Source: Streptomyces sp. NBC_00708 (GTDB lineage Bacteria > Actinomycetota > Actinomycetes > Streptomycetales > Streptomycetaceae). Taken from it: a DNA stretch of 64,000 bases. The stretch covers positions 2,232,001 to 2,296,000 of the forward strand of contig CP108997.1 of NCBI GenBank assembly GCA_036226585.1, written 5' to 3'. Within the stretch, counting starts at the first letter, position 1. Each line of letters opens with the position of its first letter. Below are positions 36,298-45,430 of this stretch, one piece after another. The position numbers were made by a program, and so were the translations under genes. Below the pieces are notes generated by a model, which was given only the letters and a program-made list of their open reading frames with translations, did not search any database and had not been told where the DNA came from.

Positions 36298-36783
36298 TCA
36301 ATCCCGACGCTCCGGGGGCGCGTCCGGCGCGGTGAGCCCCAACAGCTGCCGGACCCGCGCATACTTCGCGGTCAGCCGGGTACGGGTGGCCGGCTCCAGC
36401 ACCGCGAGGCGGGCCGGGTCCGCGTTGTGCGCGAGGTCCGCCTCCTTGACCAGCAGGGCGCCGGGCGTCGCCAGGATGCGCCGGGTGTACGCCTCCGGCT
36501 CCTCGCCGGCCCGTTTGGTGACCGCGAGCACCATGTCCTTGACCTCCTCCGGCAGGGCGGCCCCGGCCAGCCACTCGGCCGACAGCGCGTCGTCCTCCAC
36601 CGCGTCGTGCAGCCAGGCCGCGGCGATCTGCTCGTCGCTGCCGCCCCTGATCCGTACGCCTGCCGCGACGGCCGCGAGGTGTTCCGTATAGGGGCGGCCG
36701 GCCTTGTCCCGCTGGGCGGCGTGGGCCTCGCGGGCGAGGGCCTCGACCTCGGCCAGGGTCAGCTGGGGGTGTGATGCGGTCAT
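36298..36783 (-). CDS. HD domain phosphohydrolase, RelA/SpoT-hydrolase-like
   Basis: 161 residues. The metal-binding histidines and aspartates of an HD domain are visible: PYTEH near residue 32, AWLHDAVEDD near 57-66, and EADLAHNAD near 115. Small proteins of this kind resemble the ppGpp-hydrolase domain of RelA/SpoT (Mesh1-like), but could equally hydrolyse other nucleotides. ATG 36783 is chosen since the HD fold begins there; the upstream extension to 36837 has no family sequence. The gene is divergent from the antiporter at 36879. Confidence 0.8.
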   Translation of the reverse strand: MTASHPQLTLAEVEALAREAHAAQRDKAGRPYTEHLAAVAAGVRIRGGSDEQIAAAWLHDAVEDDALSAEWLAGAALPEEVKDMVLAVTKRAGEEPEAYTRRILATPGALLVKEADLAHNADPARLAVLEPATRTRLTAKYARVRQLLGLTAPDAPPERRD

Positions 36784-36878
36784 GGCGAGGACTCTAGAGC
36801 GCGCCCCCGCTCCCCGGCCGGAGAGTTGCAAGGTCAATCGTTCGGTAAACTAACTGCTGACGATTTCTTGACGATCTC

Positions 36879-38114
36879 TTGACTCTTCGAAAGGTCAGGC
36901 TCATCGGACACGCAGACACGCTCATCGCCATGGGCGGCGCCTTCCTCGCCGCCGCGGTCCTCGCCCGCGTGGGCAGCCGCATCGGACTGCCCACGATCCC
37001 CCTGTTCATCCTGGCCGGAATCCTGCTCGGCCCGCACACCCCCGGCATCGTCCTCGTCGCCGACCCGCACGACCTGGAAATGCTCTCCGCGCTCGGCCTG
37101 GTGCTGCTCCTCTTCTACCTGGGCCTGGAGTTCCACCTCGACGACCTCAAGGCGGGCGGCCGCAAGATGGCCGTCGCCGGAGGCACCTATCTCGCCCTGA
37201 ACGTCGGCGCCGGTCTCGGCTTCGGCTTCGCGCTCGGCTGGGGCACCTCCGAGGCGCTGGTGCTCGCCGGGGTGCTCGGGATCTCCTCGTCGGCCATCGT
37301 CACCAAGGTGCTGGTCGACCTCGGCCGGATCGGCAACCCGGAGACCCGGCCCATCCTCGGCATCATCGTCGTCGAGGACGTCTTCCTCGCCCTCTATCTG
37401 GCGGCCCTGCAGCCCATCCTCTCCGGCGCCGACAGCCTCGCCGCGGCGGCGGTCGACGGCGGCAAGGCCTTCGGCTTCCTGCTGCTGCTCGCCCTCGCCG
37501 CCCGGTACGGCACCCGGGTCGTCGGGAAGCTGATCGGGACCCGGGACGACGAACTCCTGGTCATCTCCTTCCTCGGCGCCGCCGTCCTGGTGGCCGGGAT
37601 CTCGGAGTGGTTCGGCGTCGCGGACGCGATCGGCGCCTTCATGGTCGGGCTCATGCTCGGCAGCACGTCGTCGGGCGAGCGCATCCTCAAGCTGGTGCAC
37701 CCGCTGCGCGACGCGTTCGGGGCGATCTTCTTCTTCGCCTTCGGGATCTCCATCGACCCGGGCGACCTGCCGACCGTGGTGTGGCCGGTGCTGGCCGCCG
37801 TCGCGGTCACCCTCGCGATGAACGTCTGCGCCGGTATCGCCGCCGCCCGGGTGTACGGCTTCGGCCCGCAGGCCACCGCGAACATCTCGACCACGCTGGT
37901 GGCGCGCGGCGAGTTCGCCCTGATCCTCGCCACGATGGCGGCGGGCGCCGGGCTCGACGAACGGCTCTCCCCGTTCATCGCGGGCTATGTACTGGTCCTC
38001 GCCGTCCTGGCCCCGCTGGCGGCCGGGCGCTCGCACTGGCTGGCGCGCTTCCTGCCGGGCGGACCGGAACCGGCGCTCCCCGAGCCCGTGCGCGCGGGCT
38101 CAGGACTTCCGTGA
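36879..38114 (+). CDS. CPA2 family cation:proton antiporter (Kef-type membrane domain)
   Basis: 411 residues with about 12 helices of the Na+/H+ exchanger fold. LPTIPLFILAGILLGPHTPG, FYLGLEFHLDDL and ISSSAIVTKVLVDLGR are typical of Kef/CPA2 transporters, and AIFFFAFGISIDP closes the pattern. No TrkA-N/RCK domain is attached and no separate regulatory-subunit gene is adjacent, although Streptomyces relatives usually have one directly upstream. The start is uncertain: TTG 36879 is the only in-frame codon that keeps the first helix whole, while the next ATG would truncate it. The last 15 bases overlap the convergent phosphatase gene. Confidence 0.85.
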   Translation: MTLRKVRLIGHADTLIAMGGAFLAAAVLARVGSRIGLPTIPLFILAGILLGPHTPGIVLVADPHDLEMLSALGLVLLLFYLGLEFHLDDLKAGGRKMAVAGGTYLALNVGAGLGFGFALGWGTSEALVLAGVLGISSSAIVTKVLVDLGRIGNPETRPILGIIVVEDVFLALYLAALQPILSGADSLAAAAVDGGKAFGFLLLLALAARYGTRVVGKLIGTRDDELLVISFLGAAVLVAGISEWFGVADAIGAFMVGLMLGSTSSGERILKLVHPLRDAFGAIFFFAFGISIDPGDLPTVVWPVLAAVAVTLAMNVCAGIAAARVYGFGPQATANISTTLVARGEFALILATMAAGAGLDERLSPFIAGYVLVLAVLAPLAAGRSHWLARFLPGGPEPALPEPVRAGSGLP

Positions 38115-39245
38115 CAGGAGCAGCAGCGCCCGGTCGTCGTTGACGTCCTTGGCGCAGGCCTCGATCAGGTGCCAGGCCGCGCCCTCGAAGCCGGTGCTGA
38201 CATAGCGGTCGGCCTCGCCGGTCAGCCGGTCGATACCCTCCGCGATGTCCCGGTCCGCCGCCTCCACCAGCCCGTCGGTGAACAGCATCAGCACGTCGCC
38301 GGGGGCGAGATGGCCCTTCACCGCGTCGAACTCGGCGCCGTCGTACACCCCGAGCAGCGGGCCCTCCGCCGCCTTCTCCTCCCACTGGCCGCTGCCGGCG
38401 TGGAGCTGGAGGGCGGGCGGGTGGCCCGCCGAGAGGAGTTCGTAGTCGCCCGTCTCCAGGTCGAGGACCAGGTGGATGGAGGTGGCGAAGCCCTCGTCCC
38501 AGTCCTGGCGCAGCAGATAGCCGTTGGCGGCGGGCAGGAAGCCGTGCGGCGGCAGGGAGCCGAGGAGCCCGCCGAAGGCGCCGGACAGCAGCAGGGCGCG
38601 GGAGCCCGCGTCCATGCCCTTGCCGGAGACGTCGGTGAGGACGGCTTCCAGGGTGCGGCCGTTGTGGGTGCGGGCGGCGACGACGAAGTCCCCGGAGAAG
38701 GACTGCCCGCCGGCCGGGCGCAGCGCCATCTCGCGGTGCCAGCCCTGCGGGAGCCGGGGCAGCGAGCTCTGGACCCGGATGCGTTCGCGCAGGTCGAAGA
38801 GCATGGTGCCGCCGCGCCGCCAGGGCACGCCGACCCGGGCGCGGAACTGGGCGAGGATCAGCCCGAAGAACCCGCAGGCGGCGACGGTGAGCACGGTGCC
38901 CGGGGTGACCCTGGCCGGCCCGTCCTCGTAGGGGCCGAGCCAGATGGACTCGACGATGAGGGCGGCGGCGGCCGCCGCGTACAGGCCGAGGAGGCTGGCG
39001 GGGCGCAGCAGCAGGCCGCCGGCGACGATCGGCAGGACGAGCATGGTGGGCGCGCACCAGACCGGGTCGGCCAGGGTGACGCAGGTGATGGCCGGGATGA
39101 GGAGCAGCAGGCCGGCCAGGGCGATCCAGTCGGAGCCGTCGCCGCGGAAGTAGTCGACCCCGGACCGGCGCAGCGTGCTGTAGACCCGGTGCGCCGATTT
39201 CCGCAATCGGGCCGGGTACGTCTCTGCTCCTGCGCGTCGGGCCAT
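38100..39245 (-). CDS. membrane-anchored PP2C/SpoIIE-type serine phosphatase
   Basis: 381 residues. Four or so N-terminal helices (about 40-135) precede a SpoIIE-type PP2C domain (about 165-375) with the metal-binding GGQSFSGDFVVAAR, LTDVSGKGMDAGSRALLLSG and LLMFTDGLVEAADRD-like motifs. Such phosphatases usually act on anti-anti-sigma factors, but no anti-sigma pair is adjacent. ATG 39245 is favoured by AAGG upstream; ATG 39263 would add 6 residues. Its end overlaps the antiporter gene by 15 bases in convergent orientation. Confidence 0.88.
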   Translation of the reverse strand: MARRAGAETYPARLRKSAHRVYSTLRRSGVDYFRGDGSDWIALAGLLLLIPAITCVTLADPVWCAPTMLVLPIVAGGLLLRPASLLGLYAAAAAALIVESIWLGPYEDGPARVTPGTVLTVAACGFFGLILAQFRARVGVPWRRGGTMLFDLRERIRVQSSLPRLPQGWHREMALRPAGGQSFSGDFVVAARTHNGRTLEAVLTDVSGKGMDAGSRALLLSGAFGGLLGSLPPHGFLPAANGYLLRQDWDEGFATSIHLVLDLETGDYELLSAGHPPALQLHAGSGQWEEKAAEGPLLGVYDGAEFDAVKGHLAPGDVLMLFTDGLVEAADRDIAEGIDRLTGEADRYVSTGFEGAAWHLIEACAKDVNDDRALLLLSRKS

Positions 39246-39350
39246 TGCGGGGACCTTATCCACCCGGCGGCCTCCGGTGCAGGGGGACCCCGTGACAATG
39301 TGTTCGAAATCGGCCCGGCCGATGTCGTACTGACGGGTAGGGCGTCGGGG

Positions 39351-40160
39351 CTAGGCGGACTGGCAGCCCGGACACCAGAAGAGGTTGCGGGCGGCGAGGT
39401 CGGCGGTGCGGATCTCGGTGCCGCAGATGTGACAGCCCTGACGGGCCCGCCGGTAGACGTAGACCTCGCCGCCGTGGTCGTCGACGCGCGGCGGGCGGCC
39501 CATCGCCTCGGGCAGGTGCTCGGGGCGGACGGTGTCGATCCGGTTGTTCCGTACGCCCTCGCGCATCAGCTCGCCCAGGTCCGCCCAGATCGCGTCCCAC
39601 TCCCGGCGGGTGAGGTCCCTGCCCGCGCGGTACGGGTCGATGCCGTGCCGGAACAGCACCTCGGCGCGGTAGACGTTGCCGACGCCCGCGATGACCTTCT
39701 GGTCCATGAGGAGGGCGGCGACGGTGATCCGGCTGCGGGAGATCCGCTGCCAGGCCCGCTCGCCGTCCTCGCCGGTGCGCAGCGGGTCGGGGCCGAGCCG
39801 GTCGTGTATCGCGCGCTTCTCGGCGTCGGTGATCAGGGCGCAGGTGGTGGGGCCGCGCAGGTCCGCGTGGTGCGCGTCGTTCACCAGACGCAGCCGGACG
39901 GTGTCGGTGGGCGGCGGGGCCGGCACCGTACCGAAGTTCAGCTTGCCGAACAGGCCGAGGTGGATGTGGACCCAGCCGGTGTCCGGGAAGCCGAGGAAGA
40001 GGTGCTTGCCGTGGGCGTCCGCCGTGCCGAGGACCCGGCCGTCGAGCAGGGCGGCGCTGTCGGCGAACTTCCCCTGCGGGCTGCTCACCCTCACCGGCCG
40101 GCCGGCGAAGCGCTCGCGGTGGTCGTCGGCGAGGCGGTGGATCGTGTGTCCCTCGGGCAC
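39351..40160 (-). CDS. Fpg/Nei family DNA glycosylase
   Basis: 269-residue base-excision glycosylase/AP lyase. After the initiator, PEG (Pro2 and Glu3, the catalytic pair) opens the protein as PEGHTIHRLAD. The H2TH region contains VIAGVGNVYRAEVLF. The C-terminal zinc finger is CHICGTEI with CPGC. The pattern fits actinobacterial Nei2-type enzymes that remove oxidised pyrimidines. The GTG start at 40160 has AGGAGA upstream and places Pro at position 2, which settles it; the longer frame runs into rpiB. Confidence 0.93.
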   Translation of the reverse strand: MPEGHTIHRLADDHRERFAGRPVRVSSPQGKFADSAALLDGRVLGTADAHGKHLFLGFPDTGWVHIHLGLFGKLNFGTVPAPPPTDTVRLRLVNDAHHADLRGPTTCALITDAEKRAIHDRLGPDPLRTGEDGERAWQRISRSRITVAALLMDQKVIAGVGNVYRAEVLFRHGIDPYRAGRDLTRREWDAIWADLGELMREGVRNNRIDTVRPEHLPEAMGRPPRVDDHGGEVYVYRRARQGCHICGTEIRTADLAARNLFWCPGCQSA

Positions 40161-40234
40161 GGTGGCGGGTCTCCTGGTGGTGCGGGGGCCGGACATGGCT
40201 GTGCCGCCGGAAGGACCGGCGGCACAGGAAGCGG

Positions 40235-40723
40235 TCAGCCCTGCTGCGGGTGGTGGGCCGGGATCGGGGGGAGCTCGCCGGTGTTCTCGTACGCCGTGAG
40301 CATGTCGATGCGGCGGGTGTGCCGCTCCTCGCCGGAGTACGGGGTGGCGAGGAAGATCTCGACGAACTTGGTGGACTCCTCGACCGTGTGCATCCGGCCG
40401 CCGATGGAGATCACGTTGGCGTCGTTGTGCTCGCGGCCGAGCGCGGCGGTCTGCTCGCTCCAGGCGAGTGCGGCGCGGACGCCCTTGACCTTGTTGGCGG
40501 CGATCTGCTCGCCGTTGCCGGAGCCGCCGATCACGATGCCGAGGCTGTCCGGGTCGGCGGCCGTCTTCTCCGCGGCCCGGAGGCAGAACGGCGGGTAGTC
40601 GTCCTGGGCGTCGTAGACGTGGGGGCCGCAGTCGACGACTTCGTGGCCCTGTGCCTTGAGCCACTCGACGAGGTGGTTCTTGAGTTCGTAACCGGCATGG
40701 TCGGATCCGAGGTACACGCGCAT
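40235..40723 (-). CDS. rpiB: ribose-5-phosphate isomerase B
   Basis: 162-residue RpiB, interconverting ribose-5-phosphate and ribulose-5-phosphate. The N-terminal RVYLGSDHAGYELK and the GIVIGGSGNGEQIAANKVKG loop are characteristic. It has the actinobacterial Glu in the active site (GNGE) rather than the Cys of E. coli RpiB, as in Mycobacterium RpiB. It lies 74 bases upstream of the DNA glycosylase gene and is divergent from the FAD oxidoreductase. Confidence 0.95.
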   Translation of the reverse strand: MRVYLGSDHAGYELKNHLVEWLKAQGHEVVDCGPHVYDAQDDYPPFCLRAAEKTAADPDSLGIVIGGSGNGEQIAANKVKGVRAALAWSEQTAALGREHNDANVISIGGRMHTVEESTKFVEIFLATPYSGEERHTRRIDMLTAYENTGELPPIPAHHPQQG

Positions 40724-40861
40724 GGGAGGAGTGTGGCACGAGCGGCGCCGGGCGGCCGACGACGGGGGGCCAGGGCGCGCGGCGATACCTGACAGTGGAT
40801 GTCGTGTATGGCGGGGAGGCTGGGTGCGCACCTGATCGAGCGAGCGACTGGAGAGCACGCC

Positions 40862-42184
40862 ATGACCGCCGTCCCCGCCGGATTCCAGACCGGTTTCCCC
40901 GTCCGCCCGGACCTCGTCGTCGAGGCCGCCGACGCCGAGGAGGTACGCGCCGCGGTGGCCCGCGCCGCCCGCGAGGGCCACCGGATCGCCCTGCACGCCA
41001 CCGGGCACGGCCTGCCCGGCCCCGTGGACGGCGGGGTCCTGATCAGCACCCGCCGCCTCGACGAGGTCCGCGTCGATCCGGAGCGCCGCACGGCGTGGAT
41101 CGGCGCCGGTGTCACCTGGGGGCAGGTGATCGAGGCCGCCGCGCCGCACGGCCTGGCGCCGCTCAACGGCTCCTCGCCCGGCGTGGGCGCGGTCTCGTAC
41201 ACGCTCGGGGGCGGTCTCGGGGTGCTGGCCCGGGAGTTCGGGTACGCGGCGGACCGGGTGCGTGCGCTGGACCTGGTGACGGCCGACGGGTCGGCGCGCC
41301 GGGTGACCGCCGACGGGGAGCCGGAGCTGTTCTGGGGGCTGCGCGGCGGCGGGCACCGGCTGGGCGCGGTGACCGGCCTGGAGACGGGACTCGTCCCGGT
41401 CGCCCGGCTGTACGGCGGTGTGCTCGCCTTCGACGGGGACGGGAACGGGGATGGGAACGGAGACACGGACGGGGCGGCCGGGGTGGTGCGCCGCTGGCTG
41501 GAGTGGACGCGGACCGTGCCGGACACGGTCACCTCGTCGGTGGCCGCGATGGTCTACCCGCCGATCCCGCAGGTGCCCGAGGAGCTGCGCGGGCGGTACG
41601 TGCTGTCGGTGCGGGTCGCGTTCACCGGGTCGGCGGAGGAGGGCGAGCGGCTGGTCGCGCCCTTGCGGGCGGCCGGGCCGGTGCTCAGGGACTCGCTGCG
41701 GGAGATGCCGTACACCGACAGCCACACCATCCACAACGACCCGCCGTTCCCGCACGCGTACTACGGGGACGGGCTGATGCTGAGCGGGCTGGACGCCGGG
41801 CGGGCGGCGCGGGTGCTGGAACTCACCGGGCGGGCCGCGCCGACGATGACCGTGGTGCAGCTCAACCACCTCGGCGGCGCCCTGGCCGCGGCGCCGGACC
41901 CGGACAGCGCGGTGCCGTACCGCGAGGCCGCCTACCTGCTGCGGCTGCTCACCCCGCTGGACGGCACGGACGTGGCCTCCGCGCGGGCCCTGCACGCGGA
42001 GGTGGCCGGTGCTCTCGGGCCGCTGGTCGTCGGCCGTTCGCTGAACTTCTCCTTCGGCGGCGGCGACCGCACGGACCGCTTCCACGGCCCCCGGACAGCG
42101 CAGAGGCTCGCCGGTCTGGTGTCGCGATACGACCCGGCGAGCCTCTTCGGAGGTCCTTACGGTGTCAGCCCCGGCGGCCGATGA
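40862..42184 (+). CDS. FAD-binding oxidoreductase (BBE/PCMH type)
   Basis: 440 residues. The N-terminal PCMH-type FAD domain has HATGHGLPGPVDGGVLIS (the His typical of covalent 8-alpha-histidyl FAD) and LNGSSPGVGAVSYTLGGGLG; the C-terminal berberine-bridge segment is FSFGGGDRTDRFHG. Substrate unknown; relatives oxidise sugars or natural-product intermediates. A Gly/Asp/Asn low-complexity loop (about residues 196-208) made of GDGNGDGNGDTDG interrupts the fold. ATG 40862 has GGAGAG upstream. Convergent with bioY, overlapping it by 20 bases. Confidence 0.87.
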   Translation: MTAVPAGFQTGFPVRPDLVVEAADAEEVRAAVARAAREGHRIALHATGHGLPGPVDGGVLISTRRLDEVRVDPERRTAWIGAGVTWGQVIEAAAPHGLAPLNGSSPGVGAVSYTLGGGLGVLAREFGYAADRVRALDLVTADGSARRVTADGEPELFWGLRGGGHRLGAVTGLETGLVPVARLYGGVLAFDGDGNGDGNGDTDGAAGVVRRWLEWTRTVPDTVTSSVAAMVYPPIPQVPEELRGRYVLSVRVAFTGSAEEGERLVAPLRAAGPVLRDSLREMPYTDSHTIHNDPPFPHAYYGDGLMLSGLDAGRAARVLELTGRAAPTMTVVQLNHLGGALAAAPDPDSAVPYREAAYLLRLLTPLDGTDVASARALHAEVAGALGPLVVGRSLNFSFGGGDRTDRFHGPRTAQRLAGLVSRYDPASLFGGPYGVSPGGR

Positions 42185-42758
42185 GCTTCCAGGAGGCGGG
42201 CAGCGCGCCCATGGCCAGCGCCGCCTTCAGCGCGTCGCCGAGCAGGAACGGCGTCAGGCCCGCGGCGATCGCGGCGCTCGCCGACATGCCGGTGGACAGC
42301 GCCAGGTACGGCACGCCGACCGCGTAGATGATCGCCGAGCCGAGCACCATCGTCCCGGCGGTGCGCAGCACGGAGCGGTCGCCGCCGCGCCGGGCGAGGC
42401 CGCCGACGACGGTGGCGGCCAGCAGCATGCCGAGGACGTAGCCGAAGGAGGCGCCGCCCGCGCCGGAGGTGCCGCTCGCGAACCACGGCATGCCGGCCAT
42501 GCCGACGAGTGCGTACACGGCGAGGGAGAGGAAGCCGCGGCGGGCGCCGAGCGCGGTGCCGACGAGGAGGGCCGCGAAGGTCTGGCCGGTGACCGGGACC
42601 GGGGAGCCCGGGACCGGCACGGCGATCTGGGCGGCTATGCCGGTGAGCGCGGCGCCGCCGAGCACCAGGGCGGTGTCCACGGCGTAGCGGTGCCGGGCGG
42701 CGGGCAGCAGGTCGGCGAGGACCGCTCCGGTGCGGACGGGGGCGGCAGCAGTGCTCAT
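42165..42758 (-). CDS. bioY: biotin transporter BioY
   Basis: 197-residue substrate-binding S component of an ECF-type biotin importer. Six hydrophobic helices and the signature VPVTGQTFAALLVGTALGARRG are visible. No bioM/bioN genes follow, so it must work alone or with a shared energy-coupling module. The 3' end overlaps the FAD oxidoreductase gene. Confidence 0.94.
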   Translation of the reverse strand: MSTAAAPVRTGAVLADLLPAARHRYAVDTALVLGGAALTGIAAQIAVPVPGSPVPVTGQTFAALLVGTALGARRGFLSLAVYALVGMAGMPWFASGTSGAGGASFGYVLGMLLAATVVGGLARRGGDRSVLRTAGTMVLGSAIIYAVGVPYLALSTGMSASAAIAAGLTPFLLGDALKAALAMGALPASWKLIGRRG

Positions 42759-43154
42759 CGGGGACTCCGCGGGGTGAGGGTGGGGGCATTCGGGGACGGG
42801 CTGATCGTGACGCTATCCGACGGAGCGGGGCTCGATCACCATCAGCGGCCCACAAAGCGGCGGTTGGGGCGTTGGTGGGATTCTCACAAGGAGAGCCGCG
42901 CAATCATCGCGAGGGGTGATGCTTGTCACGGAGGTGAGGGCGGATCCGTCCGGGCCCGGCAGGGAAGGGGCGCGGGGGCGGGACTGTGAACTCCCTCTAA
43001 ACGCGCGGTACGTGACGCCTGCCCGTCGACCGCCGCCCCGTGGGCGCGCGGTGTGGACCCGGTGACCGTATAACGGACGATGGTTCCCGGTGACCGGGGC
43101 GCGTGGTCAGACTGGACGCAACCGCCCGTCTCACCGACCGAACAGAGTTCGTCC
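42759..43154. other. 396-base divergent promoter region
   Basis: Between bioY (leftward) and the amino-acid permease (rightward). TAGCGT on the minus strand at 42810-42815 could be a bioY -10. On the plus strand GTATAAC near 43068 could be a permease -10. I see no convincing biotin-regulator operator and no ORF with Streptomyces codon bias. Confidence 0.4.
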
Positions 43155-44567
43155 ATGTCCCGGACCTCCGCGCCCTCCCCCACCGGCTCCCCGGCCACCG
43201 CGCCGGACACCGGCCCCGACTCGCCCCTGACGCACGGGCTCAAGCAGCGCCATCTCTCGATGATCGCCCTGGGCGGTGTCATCGGCGCCGGGCTCTTCGT
43301 CGGCTCCGGTGCCGGTATCGCCGCAGCGGGCCCCTCGATCGTCATCGCGTACGCGGTGTCGGGGCTGCTGGTCATGCTCGTGATGCGGATGCTGGGCGAG
43401 ATGTCGGCGGCCAATCCGGCGTCCGGTTCGTTCTCCGTGCACGCCGAGCGGGCGATCGGGCCGTGGGCCGGGTTCACGGCGGGCTGGGCGTTCTGGGTGC
43501 TGCTCTGCGTGGCCGTGGGCCTGGAGGGGATCGGCGCGGCGAAGATCGTCACGGGCTGGCTGCCGGGGACCCCGGAGTGGGCCTGGGTGGCGCTGTTCAT
43601 GGTGGTGTTCCTGGGGACGAACCTGGCCTCGGTGACGAAGTTCGGCGAGTTCGAGTTCTGGTTCGCCGCGCTCAAGGTCGCCGCGATCACACTGTTCCTG
43701 GTGCTGGGCGTGCTGGCGGTCCTCGGGGTGCTTCCGGGGACGGACGCGCCGGGCACCGCCAACCTGAGCGGCGCGGGCGGCTTCCTGCCGAACGGCCCGG
43801 ACGGGCTGGTCATCGGACTGCTCGCCTCCGTCTTCGCGTACGGCGGTCTGGAGACCGTCACCATCGCCGCCGCCGAGTCCGAGGACCCGGTGGGGGGCGT
43901 CGCGCGGGCGGTGCGGACGGCGATGTGGCGGATCGCGCTGTTCTACGTGGGCTCGATGGCGGTCGTCGTCACGCTGGTCCCGTGGAGCGACCCGAAGGTC
44001 GTGGAGGTGGGCCCGTTCTACGCGGCGCTGGACCACCTCGGTGTCGGCGAGGCGGCGCAGATCATGAATGTGGTCATCCTGGTCGCCCTGCTCTCCGCGA
44101 TGAACGCCAACATCTACGGCGCCTCGCGCATGGCCTGCTCGCTGGTGGCGCGCGGCCAGGGCCCGAAGCGGCTGGGCCGGGTCTCCGGCGGGGTGCCGCG
44201 CACGGCGGTCCTGGTCTCCTCCGCCTTCGGCTTCCTGTGCGTGCTGCTGAGCTACTGGCGCCCGGACGACGTCTTCCCCTGGCTGCTCAACATGACCGGC
44301 GCGGTGATCCTGGTCGTCTGGATCTTCATCGCCGTCTCCCAGCTGATCCTGCGCGCCCGCCTGGAGCGCGCGGCGCCCGAGAAGCTGGTGGTGCGGATGT
44401 GGCTGTTCCCGGGCCTGACGGTGGCGGCGCTGCTCGCCATGGCCGGCATCTTCGTACTGATGCTCCGTCAGCCCGGCACCCGCGACCAGCTCCTGGCGTC
44501 GGGCGCGCTGACGCTCGTCCTGGCGGCGATCGGGGCGGTGCGGCAGCGCCGGCGCGCCGGGGTCTGA
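43155..44567 (+). CDS. amino acid permease (APC family, GABA permease-like)
   Basis: 470-residue transporter with 12 predicted helices. The N-terminal LKQRHLSMIALGGVIGAGLFVGSG region is the amino-acid-binding GxxG segment of AnsP/GabP-type permeases; FAYGGLETVTIAAAESEDP is the conserved helix-6 region. Imports an amino acid with protons; the substrate cannot be told apart from sequence alone. ATG 43155 is preferred over the ATG at 43080, which would add a hydrophilic lead without family similarity. Transcription should end at the hairpin at 44594. Confidence 0.92.
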   Translation: MSRTSAPSPTGSPATAPDTGPDSPLTHGLKQRHLSMIALGGVIGAGLFVGSGAGIAAAGPSIVIAYAVSGLLVMLVMRMLGEMSAANPASGSFSVHAERAIGPWAGFTAGWAFWVLLCVAVGLEGIGAAKIVTGWLPGTPEWAWVALFMVVFLGTNLASVTKFGEFEFWFAALKVAAITLFLVLGVLAVLGVLPGTDAPGTANLSGAGGFLPNGPDGLVIGLLASVFAYGGLETVTIAAAESEDPVGGVARAVRTAMWRIALFYVGSMAVVVTLVPWSDPKVVEVGPFYAALDHLGVGEAAQIMNVVILVALLSAMNANIYGASRMACSLVARGQGPKRLGRVSGGVPRTAVLVSSAFGFLCVLLSYWRPDDVFPWLLNMTGAVILVVWIFIAVSQLILRARLERAAPEKLVVRMWLFPGLTVAALLAMAGIFVLMLRQPGTRDQLLASGALTLVLAAIGAVRQRRRAGV

Positions 44568-44593
44568 ACCGGAACCCTCCGCGGCAGTACGCG

Positions 44594-44628
44594 ACACCGG
44601 GTCCTAGGCCGAAGGGCTGACCCGGTGT
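44594..44628 (+). terminator. permease terminator
   Basis: A 10-bp perfect stem (44594-44603 with 44619-44628), 15-base loop, followed by TTTCG. It lies between the permease gene and the FeSOD operator. Confidence 0.8.
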
Positions 44629-44654
44629 TTCGCATTCCTGCTGTTAGCCTGCTC

Positions 44655-44671
44655 TTGCATAGAGGTCGCAA
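44655..44671 (+). promoter_or_regulatory. sodF: Nur-like nickel-responsive operator of the FeSOD gene
   Basis: TTGCAT-AGAGG-TCGCAA matches the Streptomyces Nur box TTGCAA-N5-TTGCAA at 10 of 12 positions with the exact 5-base spacer. It lies 35 bases before the sodF start. In S. coelicolor, Nur with nickel represses the FeSOD gene so that NiSOD is used instead. Confidence 0.7.
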
Positions 44672-44706
44672 TAACAACTTGTCAGCAGTTGGAGGGTTCG
44701 AAACCA

Positions 44707-45348
44707 ATGGCCACGTACACGCTCCCGGAACTCCCGTACGACTACGCCGCGCTCGAACCGGTCATCAACCCGCAGATCATCGAGCTCCACCACGACAAGC
44801 ACCACGCGGCCTACGTGAAGGGCGCCAACGACACCCTGGAGCAGCTGGAGGAGGCCCGCGACAAGGAGGCCTGGGGAGCGATCAACGGCCTCCAGAAGAA
44901 CCTCGCCTTTCATCTGTCCGGCCACATCCTGCACTCGATCTACTGGCACAACATGACCGGTGACGGCGGCGGCGAGCCCCTCGCCGCGGACGGTGTCGGC
45001 GACCTCGCGGACGCGATCACCGAGTCCTTCGGCTCCTTCGCGGGCTTCAAGTCCCAGCTGACGAAGGCCGCGGCCACCACGCAGGGCTCCGGCTGGGGCG
45101 TCCTCGCGTACGAGCCGGTCAGCGGCAAGCTGATCGTCGAGCAGGTCTACGACCACCAGGGCAACGTGGGCCAGGGCTCGGTCCCGGTCCTCGTCTTCGA
45201 CGCCTGGGAGCACGCCTTCTACCTCCAGTACAAGAACCAGAAGGTCGACTTCATCGAGGCGATGTGGGCCGTCGTCAACTGGCAGGACGTGGCCAAGCGC
45301 TACGCCGCCGCCAAGGAGCGCGCGGACGTCCTGCTGCTCGCGCCCTGA
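44707..45348 (+). CDS. sodF: iron (Fe/Mn-family) superoxide dismutase
   Basis: 213-residue SOD converting superoxide to hydrogen peroxide and oxygen. The metal ligands are His in [12 protein letters not shown] (near residue 27), His in [12 protein letters not shown] (near 75), and Asp/His in [10 protein letters not shown] (near 162-166). GGAGGG precedes ATG 44707. The Nur-like box directly upstream supports identification as the nickel-repressed FeSOD known in Streptomyces. Metal choice between Fe and Mn is taken from this regulation and not from residues. Confidence 0.94.
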   Translation: MATYTLPELPYDYAALEPVINPQIIELHHDKHHAAYVKGANDTLEQLEEARDKEAWGAINGLQKNLAFHLSGHILHSIYWHNMTGDGGGEPLAADGVGDLADAITESFGSFAGFKSQLTKAAATTQGSGWGVLAYEPVSGKLIVEQVYDHQGNVGQGSVPVLVFDAWEHAFYLQYKNQKVDFIEAMWAVVNWQDVAKRYAAAKERADVLLLAP

Positions 45349-45430
45349 GCCGGCGCCCCGCACCGGGGCGCGCCGAACGTCCTGCCTCGTGATCGTCTTC
45401 TCAACCTTCACCGGGCAGGCGGATGAAGGG

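Noticed and set aside
42759..43154. Biotin riboswitch or biotin-repressor operator before bioY
   Set aside because: I found no palindrome of the known biotin-regulator types and no conserved leader structure; biotin riboswitches are not established.
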